48,832 nucleotides of DNA, taken from Prevotellaceae bacterium. Its GTDB lineage: Bacteria; Bacteroidota; Bacteroidia; Bacteroidales; Bacteroidaceae. Numbering within the stretch: the stretch's first letter is position 1; each line of letters starts with the position of its first letter. The notes under the pieces were generated by a model, which saw nothing but the letters and a program-made list of their open reading frames with translations, was not told where the DNA came from and made no database searches. Of this stretch, positions 1 through 8,041 are shown piece after piece. A program made the position numbers and the translations under genes. Location of the stretch: the NCBI GenBank assembly GCA_029226205.1, contig JAQXXT010000044.1:1-48832 (forward strand), given 5' to 3'.

Positions 1-100
1 ACCCCTTGTGGGCACCCTTTCCCCACCGTAGGGGCACCCCTTGTGGGCGCCCTAACCGGGACCGTGGGGTTAGGACGGCCACAAGGGCCGCACCCTACGG
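1..100. repeat. Family B hairpin repeats, three copies (one cut by window edge)
   Basis: Positions 1-24 are the truncated end of one copy, 26-60 is a complete plus-oriented copy of the GGGCACCC/CTTGT-loop/GGGCGCCC subtype, and 66-100 is a minus-oriented copy of the GCGGCC/GGCC subtype. They fill the leader of the MFS gene. The reading frame happens to stay open through them, which creates a false N-terminal extension starting at a TTG at position 6. Confidence 0.85.
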
Positions 101-119
101 GGGCAGAAAACAAAATGAT

Positions 120-1316
120 ATGAAACAACCAAAAAACGGCCGGAGAGGGATCTCTTCGGCCATGATTTTTATCCTGCTCTTCGGCTGCGTGAGCCTGTTC
201 TCCGACATGACCCATGAGAGTGCCAACAGTATCCGCGGCGCATTCCTGAGTCTTGCGGGAGCCTCCGCTGCCGTCATCGGCTTCGTCTCGGGACTCGGGG
301 AACTCGTGGGCTACGGACTGCGCTATGTCTTCGGACGACTCACCGACAAGACACGACGCTACTGGCCGATGGTCATTTTCGGCTATACCCTTGATGTCGT
401 CGCCGTCCCCGCACTGGCCCTGACGAGCCGCCACGGCTGGATCTTCGCCTGTGCCCTGCTCATTGTCCAACGCCTCGGCAAAGCCATCAAGAAACCGGCG
501 AAAGACACGGTGATGTCGTTTGCTGCCACCCAGGAGGGCATCGGCAAGAGTTTCGCCATTCAGGAACTCCTCGACCAAATCGGTGCCGTCCTTGGTCCGC
601 TGCTGCTCTACGTCATCATGCTCTTCCAGCATCATCAGGACGTCTTCTACGACTACCGCAACTGCTTTGCCTTCCTCGTCATCCCCGGAGCCATCACGCT
701 GATCCTCCTATGGCTGACGTATAAGAAATTCCCCCATCCCGAGAACTTCGAACCGGAGCCGAAAGAATATATCCCCTTCAAGATCCATCGGTCTTTCGTG
801 ATCTATATCATCGGCATCAGCTGTTTCGCCTTCGGCTTCGTCGACTACTCCCTCGTGGTGATGCATTTCTCCCGTACGAGTCTCTTCGACGCCGATACGA
901 TCCCGTTGCTCTATGCCCTGGCCATGCTCACGGATGCCGCCGCAGCCTTTGTATTCGGATGGATGTACGACAAGCACGCGCGCCGTTCATTGATCCTAGC
1001 GACACTCATCGCCACGCCTTTCGCCGCCTTCGTCTTCCTCGGCAAGGGACAAGTGGCAGCCATCATCGGCGTCATCCTCTGGGGCATCGGCATGGGAGCA
1101 CAGGAGAGTATCCTCAAGGCCACGGTGACAACAATGGTGCCAAAGCGCAGCCGTGCCACGGGCTACGGCATCTTCGAATGTTGTTTCGGCATCGCCTGGT
1201 TTCTCGGCAGCTGGCTCCTCGGCATCCTCTACGACAGCAGTATCACCACCATGGTCGTCGTGAGCACCGTCACACAGTTCCTCGCCGTAGGCTGCTACGC
1301 AACCTTCCGCCCGTAG
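120..1316 (+). CDS. Major facilitator superfamily transporter
   Basis: A 398-residue polytopic inner-membrane protein with about twelve hydrophobic segments, the size and hydropathy of an MFS secondary transporter. The loop after the second segment (GRLTDKTRRYWP) resembles the conserved cytoplasmic MFS loop, and a second such loop (GWMYDKHARRS) begins the C-terminal half, as expected from the two-fold repeat. I start it at the ATG at 120. The frame is open back to position 6, but residues encoded there come from repeat DNA. The TAG stop lies inside the GTAGGG of a family A repeat. Substrate is unknown. It is the only plus-strand gene in the first 22 kb. Confidence 0.85.
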   Translation: MKQPKNGRRGISSAMIFILLFGCVSLFSDMTHESANSIRGAFLSLAGASAAVIGFVSGLGELVGYGLRYVFGRLTDKTRRYWPMVIFGYTLDVVAVPALALTSRHGWIFACALLIVQRLGKAIKKPAKDTVMSFAATQEGIGKSFAIQELLDQIGAVLGPLLLYVIMLFQHHQDVFYDYRNCFAFLVIPGAITLILLWLTYKKFPHPENFEPEPKEYIPFKIHRSFVIYIIGISCFAFGFVDYSLVVMHFSRTSLFDADTIPLLYALAMLTDAAAAFVFGWMYDKHARRSLILATLIATPFAAFVFLGKGQVAAIIGVILWGIGMGAQESILKATVTTMVPKRSRATGYGIFECCFGIAWFLGSWLLGILYDSSITTMVVVSTVTQFLAVGCYATFRP

Positions 1317-1338
1317 GGACATAATTTATTATGTTCCG
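1313..1338 (+). repeat. Family A palindromic repeat (A1)
   Basis: Begins GTAGGGACAT, followed by an imperfect palindrome (ACATAAT/ATTATGT) and ends TTCCG. Its first TAG is the stop codon of the MFS gene. Confidence 0.85.
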
Positions 1339-1397
1339 ACAGATATGAAAAACGAAAGACAGTGTATTCCATCTGCAGGATTTCCACAGATGTAACA

Positions 1398-1997
1398 TTA
1401 TTCCATGTGCTTCACGCTGATGAGCGCAGCCTTATCAATGGCCTTAAACTGCTCAACGGCAATGGCAAAGTTCTGTTTTTCCTCCTCACTATCAATTTTG
1501 GCGATATCTGCATAGAGTTCTTCCTTAAACTCGTTGATGATCAGGAAGAGCAAGCGCAATATCTCATTCTGTCCGCCCTTCTTCTCCGATACCGAAGGAA
1601 GGGTATAAATCATCTCACGCAGATACTTGCTGATCGTTGCCACACGGTGACTCGGCGTGTTCATCGCGATATTGGCGATGGCGAACTTCAGTTTAATAGC
1701 CTCTGACGGCTCCAGAATACCATCCTCGAAGATATCAAGCAATGCCTCGAGGAAATGCTGGTAGCGCTTAAGTTTCTCGTTGAACACCGCCACCTGTTTC
1801 TCCCTCTTGTTGGCATTGGACGTCTGTCCAATGAGCAGAATCGTCGTAATGACGGCGGAGATGACAACGCCGATGAGAGCGCCATAGATGCGCGGCCACA
1901 ACTCACCGTTGGAGATATTTCCGGAGAAGACGGCAATGACCAAGAAGATACTGATCAACAGGATGATGCCGATAATCCATGTGATGATTTTTTTCAT
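1398..1997 (-). CDS. Two-TM membrane protein of unknown function
   Basis: A 199-residue protein. Residues about 3-25 and 36-57 are hydrophobic and form a membrane hairpin, separated by a short polar loop (GNISNGELWPR). The remainder is a charged, mostly helical cytoplasmic part rich in Lys/Glu. I start at the ATG encoding MKKIITW (1997); the longer frame to 2045 runs back through a family A repeat. No family was recognised. It lies last in the minus-strand run that begins at DUF805, separated from the preceding gene by a repeat, so it may be co-transcribed or independent. Confidence 0.7.
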   Translation of the reverse strand: MKKIITWIIGIILLISIFLVIAVFSGNISNGELWPRIYGALIGVVISAVITTILLIGQTSNANKREKQVAVFNEKLKRYQHFLEALLDIFEDGILEPSEAIKLKFAIANIAMNTPSHRVATISKYLREMIYTLPSVSEKKGGQNEILRLLFLIINEFKEELYADIAKIDSEEEKQNFAIAVEQFKAIDKAALISVKHME

Positions 1998-2037
1998 TTT
2001 TACCTTATATTTAAAATTACCGAATAATATAGTTGGG

Positions 2038-2063
2038 CGGAACATGATAAATCATATCCCTAC
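2038..2063 (-). repeat. Family A palindromic repeat (A2)
   Basis: Minus-oriented copy (CGGAACATGAT...ATCATATCCCTAC on the plus strand). Its GTAGGG supplies the TAG stop (2062-2060) of the upstream secreted-protein gene. Confidence 0.85.
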
Positions 2064-2866
2064 TGAGATATTTTGATAAATATTCCCGCGAAGCTGGCGC
2101 CATAACCGAAGCAATAGTCATTGTTCACCACATCACGGGTATAGAGGAATCGCTTGAAGAATTCACCCTTAAAGGTGTAGCAACAACCGCACTCGTCACG
2201 CTCGTCACTATATATATAGGTGAACTTATTCCCCTTGAGAATGACGGGGCGGCCTTTCTCACTCTCACCGGAAGCTATATTCCCCATATAGACATCACAG
2301 TTGAACGCTATCTTATTCTTACCAGCGCCACGGAAAGTAAAGGTACCCCCAAAGGGATCTTGCCCCGTCTTCTCCGCCGGTGTGATATAGGAATATTTCC
2401 GTCCGATACTGTCGGGCGACTCGGGGACGAGGAGAGACTTGAAGGAAGCGGGGACCGCCACACGCTTTGTCAGAGTGATCGTCAGCTTACGTGTATCCGT
2501 GCGCATCGCATTCCACACGCCCGTAGCCACGCCGCTCTTCACATGAAGGACCCAGTTGCCTTTCTGCGTGCCGTCATTCAAGAACTCCGTCAGACAGATT
2601 ACACCTTGATTCACCTTTCCGATGAGCATCAGAGGCCGTTTGGCGGAGGCGTTGAGGTAAGAAACCGTACCCGCCGCGAGGCCGTCCGTACGAACCTCCA
2701 GCACTACTTCCACCTGCGCCGCCTTGCCAACGAAGCCCCGCCAGGCGTAACGCTGTGAGATCGTCTGACAACGCGTACTGTGGAAGAAAAAGACAAGGAA
2801 GAAAAACCCGAGAAGCGCTCTCCCGGGGAATTCTTCGAACCTATAAAATAAATAACAGTTTCTCAT
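2060..2866 (-). CDS. Secreted protein of unknown function, coupled to the zinc-ribbon membrane gene
   Basis: A 268-residue protein with a short charged N-terminus and a hydrophobic stretch (LLGFFFLVFFF, about residues 18-28), consistent with a signal peptide. The mature part is beta-rich, with a cluster DECGCCY near residue 230. No family was recognised. The ATG at 2866 shares bases with the upstream gene's stop (TGATG on the minus strand), the usual sign of translational coupling, which favours this start over the longer frame to 2926. The stop TAG lies in a family A repeat. Context suggests an envelope role alongside the YdjG-like protein, but that is inference. Confidence 0.75.
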   Translation of the reverse strand: MRNCYLFYRFEEFPGRALLGFFFLVFFFHSTRCQTISQRYAWRGFVGKAAQVEVVLEVRTDGLAAGTVSYLNASAKRPLMLIGKVNQGVICLTEFLNDGTQKGNWVLHVKSGVATGVWNAMRTDTRKLTITLTKRVAVPASFKSLLVPESPDSIGRKYSYITPAEKTGQDPFGGTFTFRGAGKNKIAFNCDVYMGNIASGESEKGRPVILKGNKFTYIYSDERDECGCCYTFKGEFFKRFLYTRDVVNNDYCFGYGASFAGIFIKISQ

Positions 2867-3933
2867 CAGAAAATACCAAAGAGTTTGAGGAGTACGATGA
2901 CGAGAACGGAAACGATGGCGATGCACGCATACACCTTCATCTTATCGACAGGATATTCACCGTGGCACTCTCCGGTAAAGGCATTGATGGCAAAAGTATA
3001 GCGTTTGTCTCCGATCATGAAGACGCCGAGGAAGATCGGGAGGAGCAGCATCTTGAAGGTAACATCCTCATAGTTCGTCTCCTTCGTCGTGACGCGCTGC
3101 TCGTCACCGCCAATATCCTTGCGGACCTCCTCATCGATGGCATCCTCCATCTTATGTTTGGCAACCTCGAAGCCCTCCTTGAAATCGACGGTATAGACCT
3201 CGGTCATAAAGCCGACGACGAGCTCGGGATTGTAGGGCACGACATTCTTCAGATCCCACGTGCTGTCGCCGACCTCAGCGGCAACACTCTCGGGCAAGCC
3301 CTTGGAGGCTGGTACGAGGATATCATCGAAGTTCTGCTTGACGATACCGCTGACCGTACGCCACTCTGTAACGGTTTCCGTCTCCCCGTCCTTGTCTTTC
3401 TTCTTCTCATGGCGGCCTTTCTGTCCCGTATAAGCCGTGACAGCCTTGGCATCATACGTCCAGTAAGGGAGAAAGACACCCTTGAAGCTGTCAGCGACGA
3501 CGGCGCCATTCTTGAACTTACTCGGACAAAAGAACTTACCGTTGATCCATTTGCCGAAGATCTCTGCGCAAGCACTCTTCTCGATCTTGAACGGTACGAT
3601 ATATTCCGGCTTCCACGAACGCTTCACCTGCGCCTGATCCATGACGAGGGGCGTGCCACAGAACGGGCATTTAGAAGAGCTCTGACCGGAGAGGACGACG
3701 GTGGCGCCACACTGGTGGCATTTCACCTCCTGCGTTTCCTCACCGACCTGACGGAGATCTTCATCGGTCTTTTTCGCCCATTCGTTGAAGTCATGTTCCT
3801 TCGGATTCACCGTGGTCATATCGAGTTCTTTCGTAGCGCCACAATAGACGCATTTCAATTTCTGTTCCTTCGGAGAGAACTCCATGGCTCCTCCGCAAGA
3901 CGGGCATTTGGGTTGTAATGATTCTTGAGACAT
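2866..3933 (-). CDS. Zinc-ribbon membrane protein (YdjG-like)
   Basis: A 355-residue protein. The N-terminal 100 residues carry four CxxC knuckles (CPSCGG, CVYCGA, CHQCGA, CPFCGT) arranged as two TFIIB-type zinc ribbons. The middle is soluble and has a charged KKKDKDGETE loop; the C-terminus has one or two hydrophobic segments (YACIAIVSVLVIVLLKLFGIF is the last). This architecture matches Bacillus YdjG, which helps place the SPFH protein YdjI at the membrane. The neighbour immediately upstream here is a YdjI-like gene, which supports the match. I start at MSQESL (3933); upstream residues in the longer frame look non-coding. The stop overlaps the next gene's start. Confidence 0.8.
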   Translation of the reverse strand: MSQESLQPKCPSCGGAMEFSPKEQKLKCVYCGATKELDMTTVNPKEHDFNEWAKKTDEDLRQVGEETQEVKCHQCGATVVLSGQSSSKCPFCGTPLVMDQAQVKRSWKPEYIVPFKIEKSACAEIFGKWINGKFFCPSKFKNGAVVADSFKGVFLPYWTYDAKAVTAYTGQKGRHEKKKDKDGETETVTEWRTVSGIVKQNFDDILVPASKGLPESVAAEVGDSTWDLKNVVPYNPELVVGFMTEVYTVDFKEGFEVAKHKMEDAIDEEVRKDIGGDEQRVTTKETNYEDVTFKMLLLPIFLGVFMIGDKRYTFAINAFTGECHGEYPVDKMKVYACIAIVSVLVIVLLKLFGIF

Positions 3934-3965
3934 AATATGATATATATAATGGATAATGATCCTCT

Positions 3966-3991
3966 GTAGGGACATGATTGATCATGTTCCG
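3966..3991 (+). repeat. Family A palindromic repeat (A3)
   Basis: GTAGGGACATGAT/TGATCATGTTCCGC copy lying between the SPFH and zinc-ribbon genes, five bases from a family B copy. Confidence 0.9.
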
Positions 3992-3995
3992 CCAA

Positions 3996-4034
3996 CGTGG
4001 GGTTAGGGCGGCCACAAGAGCCGCACCCTACGGT
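3996..4034 (-). repeat. Family B hairpin repeat (GCGGCC subtype)
   Basis: Minus-oriented copy reading CCGTAGGGTGCGGC then a CTTGT loop (CTCTTGT here) and GGCCGCCCTAACC. It sits directly beside family A copy A3, both within a probable operon. Confidence 0.85.
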
Positions 4035-4040
4035 GGGGTA

Positions 4041-5186
4041 TTATTGTATCGGCGGCGGAGTGGCAGCGAAGAGGGGGCTCAGCGCAGACTGTGAAGAAGC
4101 AGCGGCCCAGGCAGGCATGCCCTGTGTCCATACGAGCGTCTGAGGCGTGAGCTGTCCGCTCTGTGCCATCTGTTGCAGCTGTACCATCTGGAACGGTCCC
4201 TGTTGCTGACCGTTGACAGCAATATAATAAGCGACACTCCCTGGGATCGGTGGCGGCGGTGCACCTGCCCCACCCTGCGACTGGATATTGCCTTGCTGCG
4301 GTTGCATATTAGCTTGCTGCATACTCTGCGCCATCTGGTTGGCCATTGCCATGCCCATGCCCATACCCATAGCTCCGGAGGCCATATTATTGCCGCCATT
4401 GGGATTGTTCGCACTATCCTTCATGGAATCGGCAAACTGCATCTGGGTGTAACTGTTCATATTGCCCTGACCGATAACGCCCATGCTGGTCCTGCGGTCC
4501 AGCGCCTGTTCTACAGCCTCCGGGAGAGAAATATTCTCCACGAGGAACTTCGTGAGTTGAAGGCCGTACTCCTTGAAGTCATCCTTCAGCGCCTTCGTCA
4601 GCGCCTCGGAGAATTCATTGAGATTAGCGGCCATATCGAGGGCTGCAATCTTACTCTCGGCAAGGAAGTCGGTGAATTTCGTGATGACGAAGTTACGGAG
4701 CTGCTCCGTGATATTCTCTGTCGTAAAGTTTCCCTGCGTGCCCGCTACCTTCGTCATAAAGACCTTCGGGTCCTGGTCTACCTTGAAACAGTAGCTACCG
4801 AAGGCGCGCATGCGGATTGGTCCGAACTCCGGATCACGCATCATGATCGGATTGGCGGTGCCCCATTTAATATTGATAAACTCCTTCGTATTGACGAAAT
4901 AGATGTCGACCTTGAAAGGAGAGTTGAAGCCGTATTTCCATCCGCGTAACGTGGAAAGAACCGGCATATTGGCCGTCGTGAGCTGATAACGGCCGGGCTG
5001 ATAAATATCAGCGAACTGGCCCTCGTTGACGAGGACGGCGACCTGGGACTCACGGACCGTGAGCTGGGCACCGTTCTTGATCTCCGACTGATAGCGTGGA
5101 AAACGATAGATAATGGTATCATTGCTGGAATCGGTCCATTCGATGATGTCTATAAACTCATTACGTAGTTTGTTGAATAGTCCCAT
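4041..5186 (-). CDS. SPFH-domain protein with C-terminal GYF-like domain (YdjI / virion-core-like)
   Basis: A 381-residue protein. Residues about 1-235 form an SPFH (band 7-like) domain of the YdjI subgroup, shown by the start MGLFNKL..FIDIIEW, then RFPRYQSEIKNGAQL and VRESQVAVLVNEG. A Met/Gln/Asn-rich linker (about 250-315) with GMGMGMAMANQMAQSM follows, then PPPPIPG and a GYF_2-like module (YYIAVNGQQQGPF..LVWTQGMPAW). In Bacillus the relative recruits PspA to stressed membrane; no PspA gene is present here. A YdjG-like gene lies 107 bases downstream on the same strand. Confidence 0.85.
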   Translation of the reverse strand: MGLFNKLRNEFIDIIEWTDSSNDTIIYRFPRYQSEIKNGAQLTVRESQVAVLVNEGQFADIYQPGRYQLTTANMPVLSTLRGWKYGFNSPFKVDIYFVNTKEFINIKWGTANPIMMRDPEFGPIRMRAFGSYCFKVDQDPKVFMTKVAGTQGNFTTENITEQLRNFVITKFTDFLAESKIAALDMAANLNEFSEALTKALKDDFKEYGLQLTKFLVENISLPEAVEQALDRRTSMGVIGQGNMNSYTQMQFADSMKDSANNPNGGNNMASGAMGMGMGMAMANQMAQSMQQANMQPQQGNIQSQGGAGAPPPPIPGSVAYYIAVNGQQQGPFQMVQLQQMAQSGQLTPQTLVWTQGMPAWAAASSQSALSPLFAATPPPIQ

Positions 5187-5218
5187 AGTTGTTTCGGTTT
5201 TTATCTGGTGAATAACTG

Positions 5219-5244
5219 CCTCCGTAGGGGCGACCCTACGGAGG
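5219..5244. repeat. Perfect 11-bp palindrome, minimal family B derivative
   Basis: CCTCCGTAGGG, a GCGA loop, then CCCTACGGAGG with all 11 pairs matched. It keeps the CCGTAGGG end of family B but lacks the CTTGT core. It lies in the 72-base gap between the lipoprotein and SPFH genes. On the transcribed strand no T-run follows, so it is an RNA hairpin rather than a usual terminator. Confidence 0.85.
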
Positions 5245-5258
5245 GATGATGATGGAAT

Positions 5259-5879
5259 TTACTCCTCGCCGGACTCTTCCTCAGAGCCGCCTTCCTCAGA
5301 GCCTTCCTCCTCACCGGTAGACTCTTCCTCAGAACCAGACTCCTCAGTGCCGTCGACAGACTCCTCAGTCTGCTGCTGTTGCTGCTGCTGAGCGGCTGCC
5401 TGAAGCTGCTGCATAGCCTCCTCACAAGCCTTGATCTTCGTCTGGTCGATCTTGTTGTCGAGCAGATTCTGCAGGTCAGCGGTAGCGAGCGTGATCTCTA
5501 CCTTGTCACTACCTCCCTTAGGAGTATAGACATACTTCACAGCGCCCTTCACGTCAACGAGGAGCTTGGCCAGTTCCTTTATGCTCGCGTCATCCTTGAT
5601 GGAGTTCATGAAATACTCCTTATAACCATCGAGGGCGTTCAGCTGCTGAACACTGGCGAAAGCCTCGGGAGCAACCTCATAGTTGTAGGTCACGGTGTTG
5701 GTAGCCTCATCAAACTCTACCTTCGTGAGGGTGGTACCACCGGCCGTCTCTTTCGGGGTGCCCTGGTTGATTTTCTCTACTGCGGACTTGATTGCTCCGG
5801 TCTTGCTGCAAGAGGACATGGTGAATACGGTTACCATGCAAACGACGATGGCCACGAGGCCGAAAAGTACTTTTTTCAT
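5259..5879 (-). CDS. Lipoprotein with polyglutamine and acidic tail
   Basis: A 206-residue protein. It starts MKKVLFGLVAIVVC, with a hydrophobic signal ending in MSSC, so Cys24 is the likely lipidated residue. Residues about 30-150 form a folded domain with no recognised family. Then come a Gln-rich helix with seven consecutive Gln (about 165-171) and a tail of about 35 residues made almost only of Glu, Ser and Gly. The serine after the cysteine does not clearly predict inner- or outer-membrane placement. It lies between DUF805 and SPFH genes with gaps of about 73 bases each side, probably in one operon. Confidence 0.8.
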   Translation of the reverse strand: MKKVLFGLVAIVVCMVTVFTMSSCSKTGAIKSAVEKINQGTPKETAGGTTLTKVEFDEATNTVTYNYEVAPEAFASVQQLNALDGYKEYFMNSIKDDASIKELAKLLVDVKGAVKYVYTPKGGSDKVEITLATADLQNLLDNKIDQTKIKACEEAMQQLQAAAQQQQQQQTEESVDGTEESGSEEESTGEEEGSEEGGSEEESGEE

Positions 5880-5952
5880 AACTTAAGTTTTTAAAGATGG
5901 ATAATTGATGTGATTTATTGAATTCATTTAGAGAAAGGAAATACTCTGGGGA

Positions 5953-6312
5953 TTAGTCCTGTGGCTCTTCACCGAAGCGGTTGCTGCCATCATTGGAGCC
6001 GCAGACCAGGAGATAGAGAAGCCAAAGACCGCCGATGACGGGCACGAGCGTGATGAAGATCCAACCGCCTCCTTTGCCTACATCATGGAGACGACGGACA
6101 GTGACACCGAGATTCGGCAACAGAAGGGCGACAGAAACCAATGACATCAACATATAATGACTGTCACCGACAGCGGAACCGATACCTATGGCGATGGCTC
6201 CGAGGATGGCCTGCGCCAGCTGGAAGTACCAATACTCCGGGCGGCCTGCGCGCCCTTTGAAGTTACAGTAGTTCTGAAATACTACTTTCTTAAAACTTGA
6301 CACTAAACTCAT
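5953..6312 (-). CDS. DUF805 family membrane protein
   Basis: A 119-residue inner-membrane protein. The N-terminal CNFKGRAGRPEYWYF, the central VTVRRLHDVGKGG and the C-terminal GSNDGSNRFGEEP are hallmark segments of DUF805, separated by about three to four hydrophobic helices. Function is unknown for the family. I start at MSLVSSFKKVV (6312); the longer frame covers the 5' leader. A well-formed promoter lies about 80 bases upstream, making this the first gene of the minus-strand run that continues with the lipoprotein and SPFH genes. Confidence 0.85.
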   Translation of the reverse strand: MSLVSSFKKVVFQNYCNFKGRAGRPEYWYFQLAQAILGAIAIGIGSAVGDSHYMLMSLVSVALLLPNLGVTVRRLHDVGKGGGWIFITLVPVIGGLWLLYLLVCGSNDGSNRFGEEPQD

Positions 6313-6390
6313 AACGATAAGATCTAAATTGTTAATACTCGAATGTTTGTTGATCGAATTACAAGAACTCGATGGTCTGATTGACGAGTG

Positions 6391-6422
6391 CAAAGTTAGA
6401 TGGAAAAAGGCCGTTTCGCAAA
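6391..6422 (-). promoter_or_regulatory. Bacteroidetes-type promoter for the DUF805 run
   Basis: On the minus strand, TTTG (6422-6419), a 20-base spacer and TAACTTTG (6398-6391) match the TTTG/TAnnTTTG consensus. The inferred transcription start, near 6385, leaves about a 70-base leader. Confidence 0.75.
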
Positions 6423-7014
6423 TGTTTCGCCCTTTAAAATCCCTTGAAAATAACCCCTTTAAGGCCCTTTTACCCCCTAAAACACCTTAAAAAGGTCGAT
6501 TAATCCCTATTATTTTGTTGAAAAAGATAGGAAGAGAACAAAAAAATCACAGCCCCCACCTTAAATCCCACAAAAACGACACCCTTAAATGCCCCTTATA
6601 AGCTTCTATTCTAGGGAGACAGAGCTGAAAATACGAGCAAAATCCATCTCTGCTGCTGATTTACGCTTCTATCTTACGTGCAAAATTTCGTAAACAACAG
6701 AGATAGAAAATTATCTCAGCTGTTTATGACCGCGAAATCACTTGTTTCTGGTCGAAAAGTATGGGAGAAAAATGCATAAACATAAAATATCGGAGTCCAT
6801 TCTACATATTTATGCGCACAATTATGCAGCTCAAGCCATCATTCTTTAAGGCTAACTTCTTCCCAGTTGATAATCAATGGATTACAAAACGGCCTATAAA
6901 TGGGCTATTATCCATTCATAGGCCACTTGCTGAAAAATAAGACCGCCATAAACCTTGACATCGACGCAAAAAAGAGGAAGAACGAGGAATGGCTACCCAC
7001 TATAGGGCGCGGCC
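6423..7014. other. Non-coding interval between the DUF805 and LuxR operons
   Basis: No credible gene. It holds a block of short CCCTTTAAA-like direct repeats (6430-6495) next to the DUF805 promoter and a terminator-like hairpin (6891-6924) for the LuxR operon. In the middle (about 6500-6885) I see nothing identifiable; an unannotated small RNA cannot be excluded. Confidence 0.6.
6891..6924 (-). terminator. Terminator-like hairpin downstream of the LuxR-type gene
   Basis: On the minus strand GGCCTATGAATGG and CCATTTATAGGCC pair over 13 positions (one G-T wobble) around an 8-base loop, followed by GTTTTG. It is about 90 bases past the LuxR-type stop. The short T-run makes termination likely but not certain. 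Confidence 0.5.
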
Positions 7015-8010
7015 TTATATCTTCATCATCAACGCCTCACGAAGATCCTCGTTGGGATTCAGGGCGAGCTTCTTGCGGATATGGGACCGCACGGTATTGA
7101 TGTTGTTCTCGCTCTTCCCCGTCAGATTACAGATTTCACTGAGCCGCTTGCCCTGGAGAATGAGACTGACGACGGCTATCTCTGATGGTGTGAACATCGG
7201 GAACGTCCGCTTCAGCCGCTCCGTATTGGCATTCTCCCCCGCGATCTTCATCTCAACGGCACGGATGATATTCCGCTTCGCCTTCTCCGAGAGGATGGAG
7301 AAGAAATGATCCACTTCTTTCTCCGTCGGCTCACTGTTGCGGCTCATGGCGATGTAGTTGTAGATTTCCTTGTGGTTCATACGGACGACGGAGATCAGCG
7401 CCTCCTCGTCTTTCTTGAAGCGCTCATAATCCCGCCGCATCTTGTCGACATTATAGATCATCGTCGGTCCGAGGAGACAGAGGAAGAGGATGAAACCGAT
7501 GAAGATAAAGTTGAAATCATCGAGGGATTTCGTCTTCACAAAGATATTGCCGATGGTGAGGACGACGATGAAAAGGCCACACATGATGAAAGGGACATGA
7601 CGGATATGACACATGGCGACGATCGTGATAGCCATGACGACAATAAACTCGTTGACGGGAATGAGATAGGTCATATTGGGCAGTGCGAGGGCAATATAGA
7701 CGATCTTCACCGAGAGGATGACGACAAAGACGATACCTTGAATGCCTAAGGCCTTACTGACCGTGAGCCGCCCTGTAAGAACGAGGACGAGCATCGTGAC
7801 AGAGGTCGTGATCATCAGGACACTCAGCAGTTTCAGCACCAGATCCGAGGCTTCCACCATACCGATGAAATGGCAGGGTACGAGGACGAGCGTGAGAACG
7901 ACACAGGAGAGGAAGACGATCAGCTTCTGACGTTGGAACACGTCATTTCCCTCACGCTTGAGCAACGGCATGAGTAGTTGCCGCACGGTAGATAAAACCT
8001 TATTTTTCAT
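7015..8010 (-). CDS. Multi-TM membrane regulator with LuxR-type HTH
   Basis: A 331-residue protein. About six hydrophobic segments lie between residues 25 and 190, then a charged linker (about 190-265) and a C-terminal LuxR/GerE helix-turn-helix (FTPSEIAVVSLILQGKRLSEIC...SENNINTVRSHIRKKL). This fits a membrane-embedded transcription factor that reads a membrane or periplasmic cue. It is the third gene behind a secreted caspase and a small exported or membrane protein, 31 bases after the latter, which implies a shared operon. The ligand and targets are unknown. Confidence 0.8.
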   Translation of the reverse strand: MKNKVLSTVRQLLMPLLKREGNDVFQRQKLIVFLSCVVLTLVLVPCHFIGMVEASDLVLKLLSVLMITTSVTMLVLVLTGRLTVSKALGIQGIVFVVILSVKIVYIALALPNMTYLIPVNEFIVVMAITIVAMCHIRHVPFIMCGLFIVVLTIGNIFVKTKSLDDFNFIFIGFILFLCLLGPTMIYNVDKMRRDYERFKKDEEALISVVRMNHKEIYNYIAMSRNSEPTEKEVDHFFSILSEKAKRNIIRAVEMKIAGENANTERLKRTFPMFTPSEIAVVSLILQGKRLSEICNLTGKSENNINTVRSHIRKKLALNPNEDLREALMMKI

Positions 8011-8041
8011 AACTAATAGGGGTAAAGAGGTTATTATTCAT

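Noticed and set aside
6..119. N-terminal extension of the MFS protein from a TTG at 6
   Set aside because: These codons are family B repeat DNA, the start is not ATG, and the predicted Arg/Pro-rich residues do not resemble a transporter N-terminus. ATG 120 is preferred.
2755..3918. 387-codon plus-strand ORF opposite the zinc-ribbon gene
   Set aside because: It is an antisense shadow. The minus frame has four zinc-binding CxxC motifs and a coupled neighbour.
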